A DNA stretch of 64,000 nt. Origin: Stenopsyche tienmushanensis (lineage: Eukaryota; Arthropoda; Insecta; Trichoptera; Stenopsychidae). Positions within the stretch are counted from its first letter, which is position 1; each line of letters starts with the position of its first letter. Location of the stretch: NCBI GenBank assembly GCA_008973525.1, contig WACJ01000061.1, positions 1,116,001-1,180,000 on the forward strand. Direction: 5' to 3'. The position numbers were made by a program, and so were the translations under genes. Below, one piece after another: positions 23,469 to 33,770 of the stretch. The notes below the pieces were generated by a model. That model worked only from the letters and a program-made list of their open reading frames with translations, searched no databases and was not told where the DNA came from.

Positions 23469-24658
23469 GGACGACGTTGCGCTGCTGGTGACGGCTCGAC
23501 ATCCATGGGAAGTGGAGGCGACGGGCAACGAAGCCCTCGCCAGAATTCAGAATATGCAGCAGACGGAGAAGACCGAGGGTCGAGCAGCTTGTTATTGGAG
23601 GACACGAGGTGGAATACAGCAAAACGCTGAGATACCTCGGGATCCTCATGGATAACAAGCTGACCTTTAGCAAACACATAGAAGAAGCTGCGCAGAAGGC
23701 ACAGAAGGTGGCAGGCGAGCTTGGACGGCTCATGTCCAACATTGGAGGGCCAAAGCCGTGCAGAAGACGTACCATAAACGAGGTAATACACTCGATCCTT
23801 CTGTATGGAGCCCCGATATGGCATGAGTCGCTCAAACGTGACACCAACAGAAAGAAGCTCGCCAGAGTCCAGCGACAGGGAGCGCTCCAAGTCACCGCAG
23901 CGTAGACGACAATGTCTGAAGACGCGGTGCTGGTGATTGCTGGAATACCCCCGCTGGACCTCCAGGCAAAGAAGAGAGCCTTGGACTACGAAGATCCTAA
24001 AAATCGCAACTAACATGACCAGAAACTGAGGGAAGCCTGGCAACGGAGATGGGATCAGTGTAGCAAGGGAAGATGGACCCATCGACTTATCCCGGTCATA
24101 AGTCGGTGGAGGGCCCGGGAACACGGTGAAACAACCTACCGCTTGACGCAGGCGCTCACTGGGCACGGATGCTTTGGTGCGTACCTGAAGCGGATTGGCA
24201 AAGAACCATCTGCTACATGCCAACACTGCCAAGCGGAGGTCGACGACGCAGAGCACACCATCATTGGCTGTGAGGCTTGGGCACCCCAGAGAAAACTGCT
24301 GAAGCAAGCACTCGGGCTGGCCGAGCTCAACGTTGACAACATGGTCCACAGCATGATGGAGAGCAAGAGGAACTGGGACCTTTGGCGCGAATACGTAGAA
24401 GAGATACTCAGCGCCAAAGAGGGCAGTGAAAGAGAGAGACGCAGAGCGTAACAGCCTCTCCAATAATATAATAGGGCCAATCACTTAAGATCAGACTACC
24501 TGTCCTCCTGAAGCAATTTGGAAAACAATACCAGGAGGACAGAGAAGGACAAGGGGGGGTTTAGTGGGTAGGCACGATCGATCAATCATGAATCCCACAC
24601 TACCCAGTTTTATTGGGCGTCTTGCGAAGATTTTCTCGCCCACAGAAAAAGAAAAAAA
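23469..24658 (+). mobile_element. 5'-truncated R1-like non-LTR retrotransposon (copy 1)
   Basis: The insertion is flanked by a 14-bp direct repeat AGACACTTTCTATC and ends in an A-rich tail (GAAAAAGAAAAAAAAG), the hallmarks of target-primed reverse transcription. The 5' end starts inside reverse transcriptase at its DDVALL catalytic box, so about two thirds of the element was never copied. The 3' UTR (CACACTACCCAG...TTTTCTCGCCCACAG) resembles those of copies at 38700 and 51660. High GC sets it apart from the AT-rich host DNA. Confidence 0.9.
23470..24451 (+). pseudogene. R1-like ORF2 3' part (reverse transcriptase end and CCHC knuckle)
   Basis: The translation begins DDVALLVTARHPWEVEA, continues in a second frame with KTLRYLGILMDNKLTF, RRTINEVIHSILLYGAPIW and KLARVQRQGAL, and ends with RLTQALTGHGCFGAYLKRIG and the zinc knuckle CQHCQAEVDDAEHTIIGC (C-x2-C-x8-H-x4-C). 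This order matches R1-clade ORF2. About 53 bp are missing near 23550 relative to copy 2, shifting the frame. TAG at 23903-23905 interrupts the place where copy 3 has tyrosine, and a TAA near 24012 adds another break. Minus-strand frames over this region, one of 343 codons, are antisense shadows. Confidence 0.9.
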
Positions 24659-24720
24659 AGACACTTTCTATCATAGTATTTTTTTACAACAGAAACCGCC
24701 ATCTATATGTTAGAGTATTT

Positions 24721-26331
24721 AGACGTGTGAGGGTACCTTTACAGCACGACTTTGCTATCGATGTACGAGTGTATGATGAGTGGGAAGACACCCTTCTCTA
24801 TCTCTGATTCACTAATCTTCGCATTCAATCAAGTCCGACCGCAGCATATGCGGAATTCCTCATCAACAGGTTAAGAATTGTTTAAATAATAGGTTTTTGA
24901 TCAGATGAATATGTGAAGAAATAAATGTTTGACTGTATGTCTGTTATTTTTGCATACAATTCTACATTTATAACTCATCTAAAATCTTTGTATTCAAATA
25001 CAAAAAGGAGAATTTTTGTAGAATTTAAAATCAATTTTGATATTTAACTGTTTTAGTTATCAAAGTCAAATATAATTGGAAAAAGGGCAAAAAGGGATGT
25101 GATAAGTTAGTTTATTGTTTGAAGGATTTCATGATCTTTGATGGATGATGTTTGACAATGATCATAATAAGGTCTTCTGGATAAATGTTATTGAATTATC
25201 TCCGACTTATATCCACCATAGAAATTTTAAGCAGGATATTTTGAATGTGCATAGCTTTTAAAATTAGATTCAGCTATTTATATTTAACATCCGGAGATTG
25301 TCTTCGGTGCATAGAGTCAAAGTAGGGTAGCAAAATGATTTATCATCGGATTGTTTTCAATGATTACCAGATATAAATCTGAAGAATATCCTTCCAGAAA
25401 CGCAGAAACAGGGAATTGAGCAATCTGTTACTGTGTATAATTTGAATCTGTCATAACGCTTAGTCAGCAAACGATTGATAATCGATGATGACTAAATTGG
25501 AATTGGGAATGATTTTAAAAACACATTTAAAACCCGTCGATCATATATAAATGATTTTCGTATTCAAATTAAATGCCAACACGAACGCAGTGAAAGTCTA
25601 ATCGTTGACCTATGACATTGATACAATAGCGAATTGCATAAATTGCTCCGATGCTGCCTTGTGAAATTATGAATGAATGTATAATGCGATAATATCTGCA
25701 TTGTGAAACGATGATTATAAATAGATAAATAGTGTATTTAATATAATAAAAATATTTTCACATCCATAATCCTATTGTGTGTGCTTTCTATTGATTTTTC
25801 GTGGAGAATTTCGACGGTCTGTTTATTTGTCTTTGTAAGTCTCAAAGCATTTCGGTCGGAAACCATAACTAAAGAAAAATATTTTCGAGAGTGCATCCTA
25901 GACGTGACAAGAACATGCAAGCACTTAAATGCACTTCAGATTTATCCTTCGACGGAGAAAAAATAAGAAGTTCAAAATAGATCGAAGGGAAATTAACCCC
26001 CAGCATCCGGTGATTTCCAACGAAGTTTTACGAGGTCGTTTGTAATTTAATACTAGAAAGCTCGTTAAATAATTACTACATAGTATCATGGTAGCTTATT
26101 TTTTAACATGCACAAGTGCATCATAAATTAAGATACGGCTCGTAACTTTCATTAATTAATATATCAAAATTGTATGAAAATGTAGTTAAATTACCAATCG
26201 ATAAAAGATGAACGAAGGCTGTTATAAATGGAATAAAATTCAAAATGATCGAGATAAAAACAGATCAGAATTGTCATTTACACTTTCGTGGAAAAGCTCA
26301 TCTTACTAAAATAATACAGAAGTGAATTTAA
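24721..26331. other. AT-rich intergenic DNA, no gene recognised
   Basis: Two frames of about 60 codons oppose one another at 25738-25966 and have no motif. Nothing else was recognised. Confidence 0.5.
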
Positions 26332-26725
26332 ACCTTTGAGTAGTGAGCTGATTTAGAGAAGCTTGTCCGCCACTTATTGTCATACAAATTAGCTTATCTA
26401 TCAGGATCGTCGCAGCGTGTATGAAGCTTGTATATAAATCAATAAAAATCTGTCGATAGCACACAATATTCGGTAGTTTCTTTGCATAAACATAAACAAT
26501 ACACATGAAACTGATTCATTATATCATTAAAATTTGGGTTAACGATTTATACAATCGTACGATGTACGCAAGATACTCTCTTCGTCTCTGTTTCTCTCCA
26601 AACTCAACGTGTAAGACAATCTTTGTCTCCGTCTGTCTCTAACTTAGCTCATCTCAACGTGTAAGAATGATATTTCTGAATCACTGGAATTCGATCGCAA
26701 ATACGCGACCGTACTACCATACAGG
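26332..26725. mobile_element. TTAA-family element, short class
   Basis: TTAA at 26328-26331 is followed by ACCTTTGAGTAGTGAGCTGA. The body matches the 43985 copy: TCGTCGCAGCGTGTATGAAG, AACGATTTATACAATCGTAC, CTCTGTTTCTCTCCAAACTC. The right part contains an extra CT-rich repeat (TTTGTCTCCGTCTGTCTC) and diverges after GAATCACTGGAATTC. TTAA at 26726-26729 may be the right target site. The 66-codon frame here is not a gene. Confidence 0.7.
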
Positions 26726-27079
26726 TTAATATATTTAAAACGTATCTTACATCCTTACCATCTGGATCGTAGATATGGAAGATAATAAGATCTCTGAGCG
26801 TTATTTGTGGACACTACCCAGTAGTGTAATTATACCTACAATTCTTTCTCATTCTGTAAATAAATATTACAATGGACTCTCGATTATCCGGTCGCGGATT
26901 ATCCGTACATGAAAAATATTATTATTTTATTATATGATTATGAGACGCATACAACAAAATGAATATAATACTAAAAAATGTCTGTAAATATTATTATTAA
27001 ATAAAACGAAATTTTTGGTGATTGGGAAAGCAAATAAATCTTGATCTTTTAAGGAAACTGAAATGAAAAAATCTTCCTG

Positions 27080-27495
27080 TCGATTATTATAGCCAGAAAG
27101 AGACATGGAGGGACAGGGAGATTTTGAAGATTGGTTCAAAAAGAAATGGATTATCAGATAATGCTCCTTCTCATTCGAACGAAAGCATATTGGAAACAAG
27201 CTATGGACTTATGATTGAAAGTTTTTGCCCCCTAATGTGACATATTTGATCCAGCCCATGGATCAAGGCGTTATAGTATCAACGTAGCGTTGGATAACGT
27301 GAAGTGGGGATGTTCGCACGCGGGTCCGTTCTGCTCTCGGACCGTTGTGTAGCCGAGCGGTGGCTCGGTCGTGAATTAAACGATCCAGGTTTTGAATGCA
27401 TGGATGATGCAGATATCGTTTATTTTGTCTCTCAAGAGGAAGAAAATGAGAGTACAAGTGAAGATAGCTTCAAGAAGAAATCGAAATTATATTAG
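27080..27495 (+). pseudogene. pogo/Tigger (DDE, Jerky-like) transposase remnant
   Basis: The plus strand encodes LSDNAPSHS (second catalytic Asp block of pogo transposases), then PPNVTYLIQPMDQGVI, the near-invariant 'LPPNxTSxxQPMDQGVI' block with the third catalytic Asp region. After a ~100-bp unrelated stretch comes DPGFECMDDADIVYFV and an acidic run EEENESTSED, like the acidic C-terminus of these proteins. Two frameshifts and an insertion interrupt it, and the DNA-binding N-terminus is gone. Family membership is firm from the QPMDQG motif. Confidence 0.75.
27281..27380. repeat. Insert sharing an LTR-leader-like palindrome with 57114-57150
   Basis: Sequence at 27315-27350 (CGCACGCGGGTCCGTTCTGC and on through TCTCGGACCGTTGTGT) matches CGCACGGGTCCGTTC...TCGGGCCGTGATGTTGC at 57114-57150, just outside the LTR-like block there. 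CGGGTCCG and CGGACCG form an inverted pair. It interrupts the pogo/Tigger coding remnant, so it likely arrived later. Confidence 0.5.
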
Positions 27496-27735
27496 AAAAT
27501 TGCTCAAAAATCTCAAAAACAAACAAAAATTACGGATTTTTTAAAAATATATTCGTTTATATTTTGGTAACGCTTAGTACTAACTACTAGTAACGACCAC
27601 TTATCTGCTTAAATATACGCATTTAAAAATAAGAATATTGGTTGCCTATGTGTTTCAAATCAATAGAAATGTTCTACGGACGTATCTACGCGATAATCCA
27701 TTATTCCGCGCAAAAATATTCCACAATGATGATTG

Positions 27736-29189
27736 ATGACCATGGATTGTAAATATTAAAGCTAATTTGCATTGCGAGTGTTTTCTACAAGAGTTCGAGC
27801 CGAACGTTTTTTCGCCAGTTTGTCAACTACAAAATTGGCATGAGCGCGAGATGTTATCTGAAAGTTCTGACACCGAATAAAAAAATAATTAAAACATTGT
27901 TTGTACTGACAAGTGTGTTTTCTATTTCTATAGTCTCGTTTTCTATTTGCCATTACACGACGCCGACGGAAGGTTAACCGATGGTATTGCTTCTTGTATG
28001 CCCAACTATAACTTTCTATTGAAATAATGATAACGAATTAAGAATTCGTCATGTCCATCCAACCATCCGTCGAATGTGTTCGTATCGAAGCGTCTGAATT
28101 ATTGTAAAAGAGACTATCTCGCCAAATATTTGGGTTATCTGTGAAATTTTGATACTCAAATAAACTGCAATAAAGATTAATGATTGGTAAATTTAGGCTG
28201 CGAAATTCGAGCAGTCGATCACTTAGTAAATTGGTTTACCAAAAGACTTTAGGGCAGGCCTATTCAGGTCGCCGATTAGATTAGAAGCGGATCTCAGGCG
28301 AATTTTTATAGCAGATTTGGTTTAGTTGATGTCTCTTATAATTCATCGTCATCATCATTTATTGTGCCATCAATCATCTAGAGATGTTAAAATGGATGCT
28401 GGTAATGGAGCTTGGGTCATGGGTCTTTATAGGCAATAATTGTGCATGCAGAAGCGTAACAAGTTAAGTCATTTATAATGAAAGAAGTCTTTGTGTCAAC
28501 GAGGAATATTCGAATCGGGGTCACATATGAATGAATATTATTTAGTGTATTGATGGTCGTGCTTTATTTTCCTAAGCTCATTTCTCTGTGTGAAACATCA
28601 TGGAGCAAATTTTAAATCCCCCAATTCCATGAGAGACTTCGAGATGAAAATAACCCACCATTATTTCCAGTTTCTCCGCATAGTGTGTTATTTCGTAATG
28701 GAAATAAAAAAGCCTGAATAATTGACTATAAACTATCACTTATTATTCTTAAGTCGGATTAGAGAAGAGTTACTATTAACTATTTAAGTATAGGTATCAA
28801 ATTGTCGAAAAAAAGTAATGACACTATCTTCCGTATTCAAACTGGTTTTCATGTGAAAAAATTGGAGAAAGTGGATATGCTCAAAGTCAACACGGAGATA
28901 CATTTTATGGGATTAAATGATCCCATTTTATGGAAGCATAAAATCAATGCTAGTTAGACGAGCCATGTTTTACGTATTCGTGCAGTTAAAATAACCGCGT
29001 ATAAAAAAGTGATCGGTCAACATTAACTAGCTAATAAAACGATATTTTTATTATATATCTATAAAACCAACATAAATGCAATATTTATAAAGCGAGCAAC
29101 ACCGCTTATTAATTATTTAAAAAGAAACACAGTAGTATAGTTACGTGATTTATTGCTTCAGGCCACGTGTAGTGTGAGCTGAAGGGCTA
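27736..29189. other. AT-rich intergenic DNA, no gene recognised
   Basis: A 63-codon minus frame (27762-27953) has no recognisable motif. The rest shows no repeat or coding signature. Confidence 0.5.
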
Positions 29190-29372
29190 GAATAGACCAA
29201 TATGCGCCAACATGGTGCATCCGCTAAACGTCTCGCAAAACAAATTTCGTACATAAACAATGCTTGTACTAATTAAAAAAAACCACAGAGGTGTGCACAA
29301 AAACTCCCCAAAGTTTCATCGCAATTGGATGAATGGCACAGGACATATATTCAGTTTTAATTAAAAATGAAC
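29190..29372 (+). repeat. Non-LTR retroelement tail
   Basis: Begins with GACCAATATGCGCCAACAT, shared with 5813, and ends with CCCAAAGTTTCATCGCAATT and GGATGAATGGCACAGGAC, the tail form also found at 5920, 6020 and 63030. Only the 3' end is preserved. Confidence 0.6.
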
Positions 29373-29461
29373 TTAATAAATTATCGGCTTGAAGAAGAGG
29401 TGTCCAAAATTAGAAGATGTTAAAGTAAAGTGCTGTTTCATTCTGACGCTTAAAGTGATCC

Positions 29462-30370
29462 CTACTGCGAGACTTCGCAATGACGACGAATCTCTTCCTC
29501 GAGGACAAGGACAACTCGATAGATCATATTGCCGACATATGTTATTATGATTGAGAATACTTCATGAACAAGACGATAGACATCAGACAGCGACTGACTG
29601 GATTGGGGGTCCATTATCAATCGAACCAATTTCCTGCGCTGCTGTATGGTCTGTTCCGTGTTATCCCGGACTAGCCACACAAGTACTTCCATTGATCCTT
29701 TAACCCCACGAGAAACGCTACACGTGGAGAGTCCAGGTGCCTACTCCTTTTGCTCCACGCCTTCCAGAGGAAATGAGGTTTCCGCGGGAAAGACCAGCTT
29801 CAGACCATGTGCACCCGAAGGTGCGATGGAGGAGGAAGGACTAAGGTTAAGCTAAATTCAAGGCATTTATTGTCACCACGAGTCCAACCTCAGTTTGAAG
29901 GGGGCTGCAGCAGATGATGGACTGCTACTCGTTCCCTATGGTACTAGTATCGGATTGGTCATTCTTAGTACCTAACTATTGAGACGAGTCGCCGTTTGAA
30001 CAGCCTAAAACCGTTCTCCCCTGTTTGCCTAGGCTATTGAGGATAGTAGTGAGCCTTAGACACAGTCTCCATCAACTACTGTAATCGGCTGTTCTACAAA
30101 CCCCTTTATGAGTAGGCAGCATAGGGTGATCTGCGCACCCAACTCATGTTAGCTGAGCCGCCCCAGCAGCGTTTGATGAGCAAACCGACGAGGCTACTTT
30201 CGCACTCCTCTACTCCACATCGTTACCCCAGGGATTCAACCATTGCCAACAGTCGAAGGGTTGGCTCCCCCCCCCCTGGAGTTTTATGGGTGGGCATCGT
30301 GGAGTCTAATACCCACCCGGATATTCTATGAACAGTGGTATAGTGGGGCGGGGGAGCGTGGGGTCGGCGC
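29462..30370. other. GC-rich patch of unidentified, probably element-derived DNA
   Basis: This 0.9 kb is clearly richer in G+C than its surroundings, with abrupt edges (ending near GGGTCGGCGCTCCCACAC). A 76-codon frame (29462-29692, minus) reads like real protein (QRRKLVRLIMDPQSSQ), and the plus strand has frames of 61-69 codons, but none matches a family I recognise. A run of ten C lies at 30271-30280. The base composition resembles the R1-like copies, so an unrecognised retrotransposon piece is my best guess. Confidence 0.35.
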
Positions 30371-30659
30371 TCCCACACTTTTTTCTAGACGATTTGGAAA
30401 TTTTGCATAATATAAATTGTACAAAATTTTAAGTTTTGTAAGACCCAAAAATGTGTTCTCTTAAAAACATCGTTTATTTAAAACGTGTGAAAAAAAGTAT
30501 TTGTTTCCACATGATTACCAAAAATTAAATAAAAAACACGATGGGATAAATTATTACCTTTTTTCTTTCCGGTGCTCTAAGAACTAGCCAAGAAAGTGGC
30601 ATAAATTAGTAAGATAGATAAATATATAGTTTTTATGAGTGTAGGGAAGTCTAGACTCG

Positions 30660-31130
30660 TTCGGGATCCCATTTGGTGCGGGCCAATTATGTAAGATAGC
30701 CTCTGAGGGGGCTTTCGTGATCGTACAGATCATAGAAGATCCCAGGCATGTATTTGAAAATGTCGCAAAAGGCCCTTAAAAAGGATGGCGTGGTCACAAG
30801 GTCTGTGTGTCCAACCGGTCCGCTTTTCCGACCGCTGACATGACGAATGAACGCCTCGCGATCGGATGCCATACGAGCTCTAATTATAAAAAGAAGTTGA
30901 CCGAAGAATACTGATCGGATGGGTTGTTTAAATTTTACAATCGATGAAAAATATTGTTGTCTTTATTTTATTGCGGGCTTATTCCAGCTGGGTCGACCCA
31001 GTGTTTAAATGATAACGAAAAAAAGAGGGATTAGACAACTTAGTATATATTATAAAAACTGACAGAGTCAATCAGTGTTGATTAAAAATAAAGATCCATG
31101 TGCAACTCTCAACTTGGTCGGTGTTTTGTT
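30660..31130 (-). repeat. Composite repeat, copy 3 (inverted)
   Basis: Read on the minus strand, this has the same head (AGTTGTCTAATCCCTC, AAAATTTAAACAACCC) and then a 61-codon open frame, 30687-30872: MASDREAFIRHVSGRKSGPV, DLVTTPSFLRAFCDIF, YDLYDHE. This is the best-preserved version of the LINE tail peptide in the window. 'CPGMASDRE' and 'LVxTPSFLRAF' fit the extreme C-terminus of R1/I-type ORF2 proteins. The 5' end of the head (GCGCCC block) is missing. Confidence 0.65.
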
Positions 31131-31392
31131 TCAATTGTTTCCCTCTATTTTTGAAGATTACTCCTTTTCAGTGTTGTCGGATGAACGATCGGAGATAAAG
31201 AACCTCCTCTACGGAGGTAAAATAAGGATTCCGTCGTATACTGCGAGTCCGCGTCGAGGCTGCGGATCCCCGTCAATATTTATTATTTACTTATTTCAAT
31301 TCTATATATAAAATATAAAAAAAATAACTTCGAATTAAGAATTTTTTTCAAATAAAATATTTTCAAAAGATTTACGGCGTAATAACCTTGTG

Positions 31393-31854
31393 TCATTCAA
31401 AAGTCTCCCCCAACTTTATATGACCTAGTTCATATTCGATCCGTCTATTGTATTTATTTGAATGTGATTGAATTCGTTCAAAAGATCGTATGTATATGAA
31501 TTCAGATCCCTTCATGGCTTTTTTGATGCGTATGACATAAGTATTGAATTCGTAACTATTTTTATGTGTGAGTTGATATGATCTATGGGTCCAATTACAG
31601 TGTCTTGCATTAAGGCAACTGGTTATTTGTTCATATTCATGTTCATTTTGCATTCCAATTCCTAAATGTTGCCGTTCCAGGACGTATACACGAAATCGAT
31701 AATAACACTGCATTGTGTACATTAATTTGCATGAGATATTGTTCAGTGCATGTTGCTTAATGACAGCATATTGCATGTATAAGGATTCGCATCCGATAAA
31801 CCGGATGTCGATTGCAGAAATGCAATCTGCAAAAGTCCAATTGACCGGAAACAA
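31393..31854 (-). other. 153-codon open frame, unknown
   Basis: One of the two longest frames not attributable to an element. The translation (starting MFPVNWTFADCISAIDIRF) has mixed composition with many Tyr, Arg and Ile, no signal peptide, no membrane segment and no motif I recognise. Frames on the opposite strand (31715-32041) overlap it. It has no neighbour or repeat context. An exon, a decayed gene or chance are all possible. Confidence 0.2.
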
Positions 31855-32664
31855 GAAGCGAGTCCAAGCAGTTACTTATATGCCCCTGTCCGAGGGAAAT
31901 AATGCGTTTGAACACCGTTGTGTTAGGCACGCTGCATATCGCTCCAGATGCATTCACCGCAAAATGCATACTGCAACGGACGTCTCAATGGACGTCCGAT
32001 GGAATGCGTTCGTTAACGCATTGGCGGTAGTTCTTTTTTGAGCCAACAGCGGTTGTTAAATTTAGTGCGTCAAAGCCATATGCATAATTGCACAGAGCAA
32101 ACCGAGAATGCATTATGCATTCCAGCTAGGGCTCAATGCACGGTCGCTAAGGAAGCATTTGCTAGCCAGGGGAGTCGTAAATAATAGCAAATGATGGTTT
32201 ACGAGCACAAACAGGCTGACTGGACAAAATGCTAAATTACCGAGCCTGGTAGTCATTTATCAGGAAGCATGATGGACTAGTTAGAATTATACGATATATA
32301 GGACGTTCATCCAGAATGCCACAATGATGTATATGGGCGCTTTAACGACCATTTAATTAGCTCAGTTAAATTTCCATGAAGAAATTAACTGCGCGAATAT
32401 GAAGCACTCTACTGAGAGGAGTGATTAATTTTGGAACTGTTCATTCTAAAAGGTTCATTAAAATACTAAAACGACCATTCATAATGAACCTATGCTAATA
32501 AATTAATTTAATACAAATGCAATAAGATTTAAAACATGTACTTAATCATAGCACATCGAAAATATTAATATTTCCGATCGATTGTTTCAATTTAAGTTTA
32601 TCTTGGTTTTTTCTCAGTCAGTATATATACAATGCAAATCAAGTCTATCAAGCTTTCAACGTTG
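31855..32664. other. Intergenic DNA, no gene recognised
   Basis: Contains a small direct repeat (GGACGTC at 31978 and 31990) and several AATGCATT-type palindromes near 32105, but no supported gene. Confidence 0.4.
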
Positions 32665-32818
32665 CGGAATTGTATATACCACCATCAAGTTAAAATCTAC
32701 AAAGCTGATTTTTTGCATACAAATAGTTTATATCAATTATTGTTAAATAAACGTCCACCACTTTCGATACAAAATGGCTAGGACTTCGATAAACGTGGCT
32801 AAGGTTATAGCGCGGGAA
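32665..32818. repeat. Dispersed repeat shared with 49975-50134
   Basis: Shared blocks in order: GAATTGTATATACC, AAGTTAAAATCTACAAAG, TACAAATAGTTTA, GATACAAAATGG and the end TTATAGCGCGGGAA. At the second locus the same GTAGCGCGGGAAC edge abuts the tandemly repeated DDE-transposase fragment, so this is probably part of that element. Confidence 0.6.
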
Positions 32819-33325
32819 TTTGATTGAAGTATTGCAACTTTAAAAGCATTGCAATATTAAAAACATATATCATGTGCATTTGTAATATTAATTTTTACGG
32901 AAACGAATCCTATTCATAGTCAATTTCGGCGTTAAAATTATCATATTTTTCTTCATAACTGGTTCGAAATCACTTTCGTCATCACTTAAGGTATTGGTCA
33001 ATTCATTTACATTTTTTAACAGAAGACTGTGATGTCGCGATTAAAAATGTCATCATATCTCAAATAAAAATTAAAAGATCTTGTGGAAGACGCAGAACAT
33101 GTGGTTGGTAGATTTAACAAATATCACATAAATCAAGGGATTAGTAACATTTAATAAATTCGCAGCATGATACATAGTCCACAAAATAGTTTTGGGCCAA
33201 TTTAAAATTGAAATTCCGTTAGATAGGTATCACATTTATCCATGATAAAGCCCGAAAGTCGATCAAAAGCAACAACGCGTCGATAATTCAGAGCGCTGCT
33301 TGGAGATTTTTATGGATGTAAAATC
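32819..33325. other. Intergenic DNA, nothing recognised
   Basis: AT-rich, no open frame or repeat signature noticed. Confidence 0.4.
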
Positions 33326-33580
33326 AGGTATGGCATCAATATCAGCGATCCGAAAAGCGGACCGATTGGACATACAAACATTGCGACCACTCCGTCCTCT
33401 TTTAGGACCTTTCTATGATCTGTACGATCACGGAAGCAACGTAACGTCTCGACACTTTCTATCACAGTATTATTTTTAAACAACAACTGTCATCTATACG
33501 CTAGGTCGGATAATTTTGGGACTATCTTTGTATATTATTTTAAAACATACATTATAATAGTATTTAATATATAATATAGC
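33326..33580 (+). repeat. Composite repeat, copy 4 (LINE-tail part with unbroken target site)
   Basis: Begins at GGTATGGCATCAATATCAGC, nearly identical to 23335 onward, and runs to TTAAAACATACATTATAATA as in copy 1. The site split at 23468 is continuous here (ACACTTTCTATCACAG), giving a paralogous empty site. The head is absent. Confidence 0.7.
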
Positions 33581-33586
33581 GCCATT

Positions 33587-33770
33587 GGATGAAACATGGA
33601 TTTAGCACTACATTTCAGAGTCAAATTGGCAGTTAGCCGAGTGGACAGCAACTGGTGAAAGGCGCCCAAAGTAACAAAAAACGATGTTATTGGTGCATTT
33701 GGCAAAGGAAATAGCGAAAATATGATCCCAAACGACGAAGAAAAAATCCTACAAACTTATTGAGCGATCA
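33587..33770 (+). pseudogene. Mariner transposase fragment with terminal repeat
   Basis: The plus strand reads GATGAAACATGGATT (MDETWI, first catalytic Asp block), then a stop, then SESNWQLAEWTATGERRPK, as in the element at 2197. It ends AATCCTACAAACTTATTGAG, matching that element's right inverted end. Only about 180 bp survive; the second and third catalytic aspartates are deleted. Confidence 0.8.

Larger units (their letters stand above)
22998..24720 (+). repeat. Composite repeat, copy 2, interrupted by an R1-like retrotransposon
   Basis: The head begins with a GCGCCC/GGGCGC inverted pair (23004-23020) and follows copy 1 to AAAATTTAAACAACCCG. The LINE-tail part is slightly shortened (MASISAIRKADRLD). 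At AGACACTTTCTATC (23455-23468) it is split by a retrotransposon; the same 14 bp reappear at 24659-24672 and the repeat resumes with ATAGTATTTTTTTACAACAG. The paralogue at 33326-33580 has the unbroken site. Confidence 0.75.
26870..27735 (+). mobile_element. Decayed pogo/Tigger-like element
   Basis: The left end, after a TA, is CAATGGACTCTCGATTATCC followed by GCGGATTATCCG, the typical terminus of Tigger/pogo elements. Downstream are two transposase pieces. The right terminus is not clear; GCGATAATCCATTATTCC near 27690 may be its remains, so the right boundary is approximate. Confidence 0.65.

Noticed and set aside
23453..24484. 343-codon minus-strand open frame
   Set aside because: It is the antisense of the R1-like ORF2, whose motifs are all on the plus strand. 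GC-rich coding DNA commonly leaves long open antisense frames.
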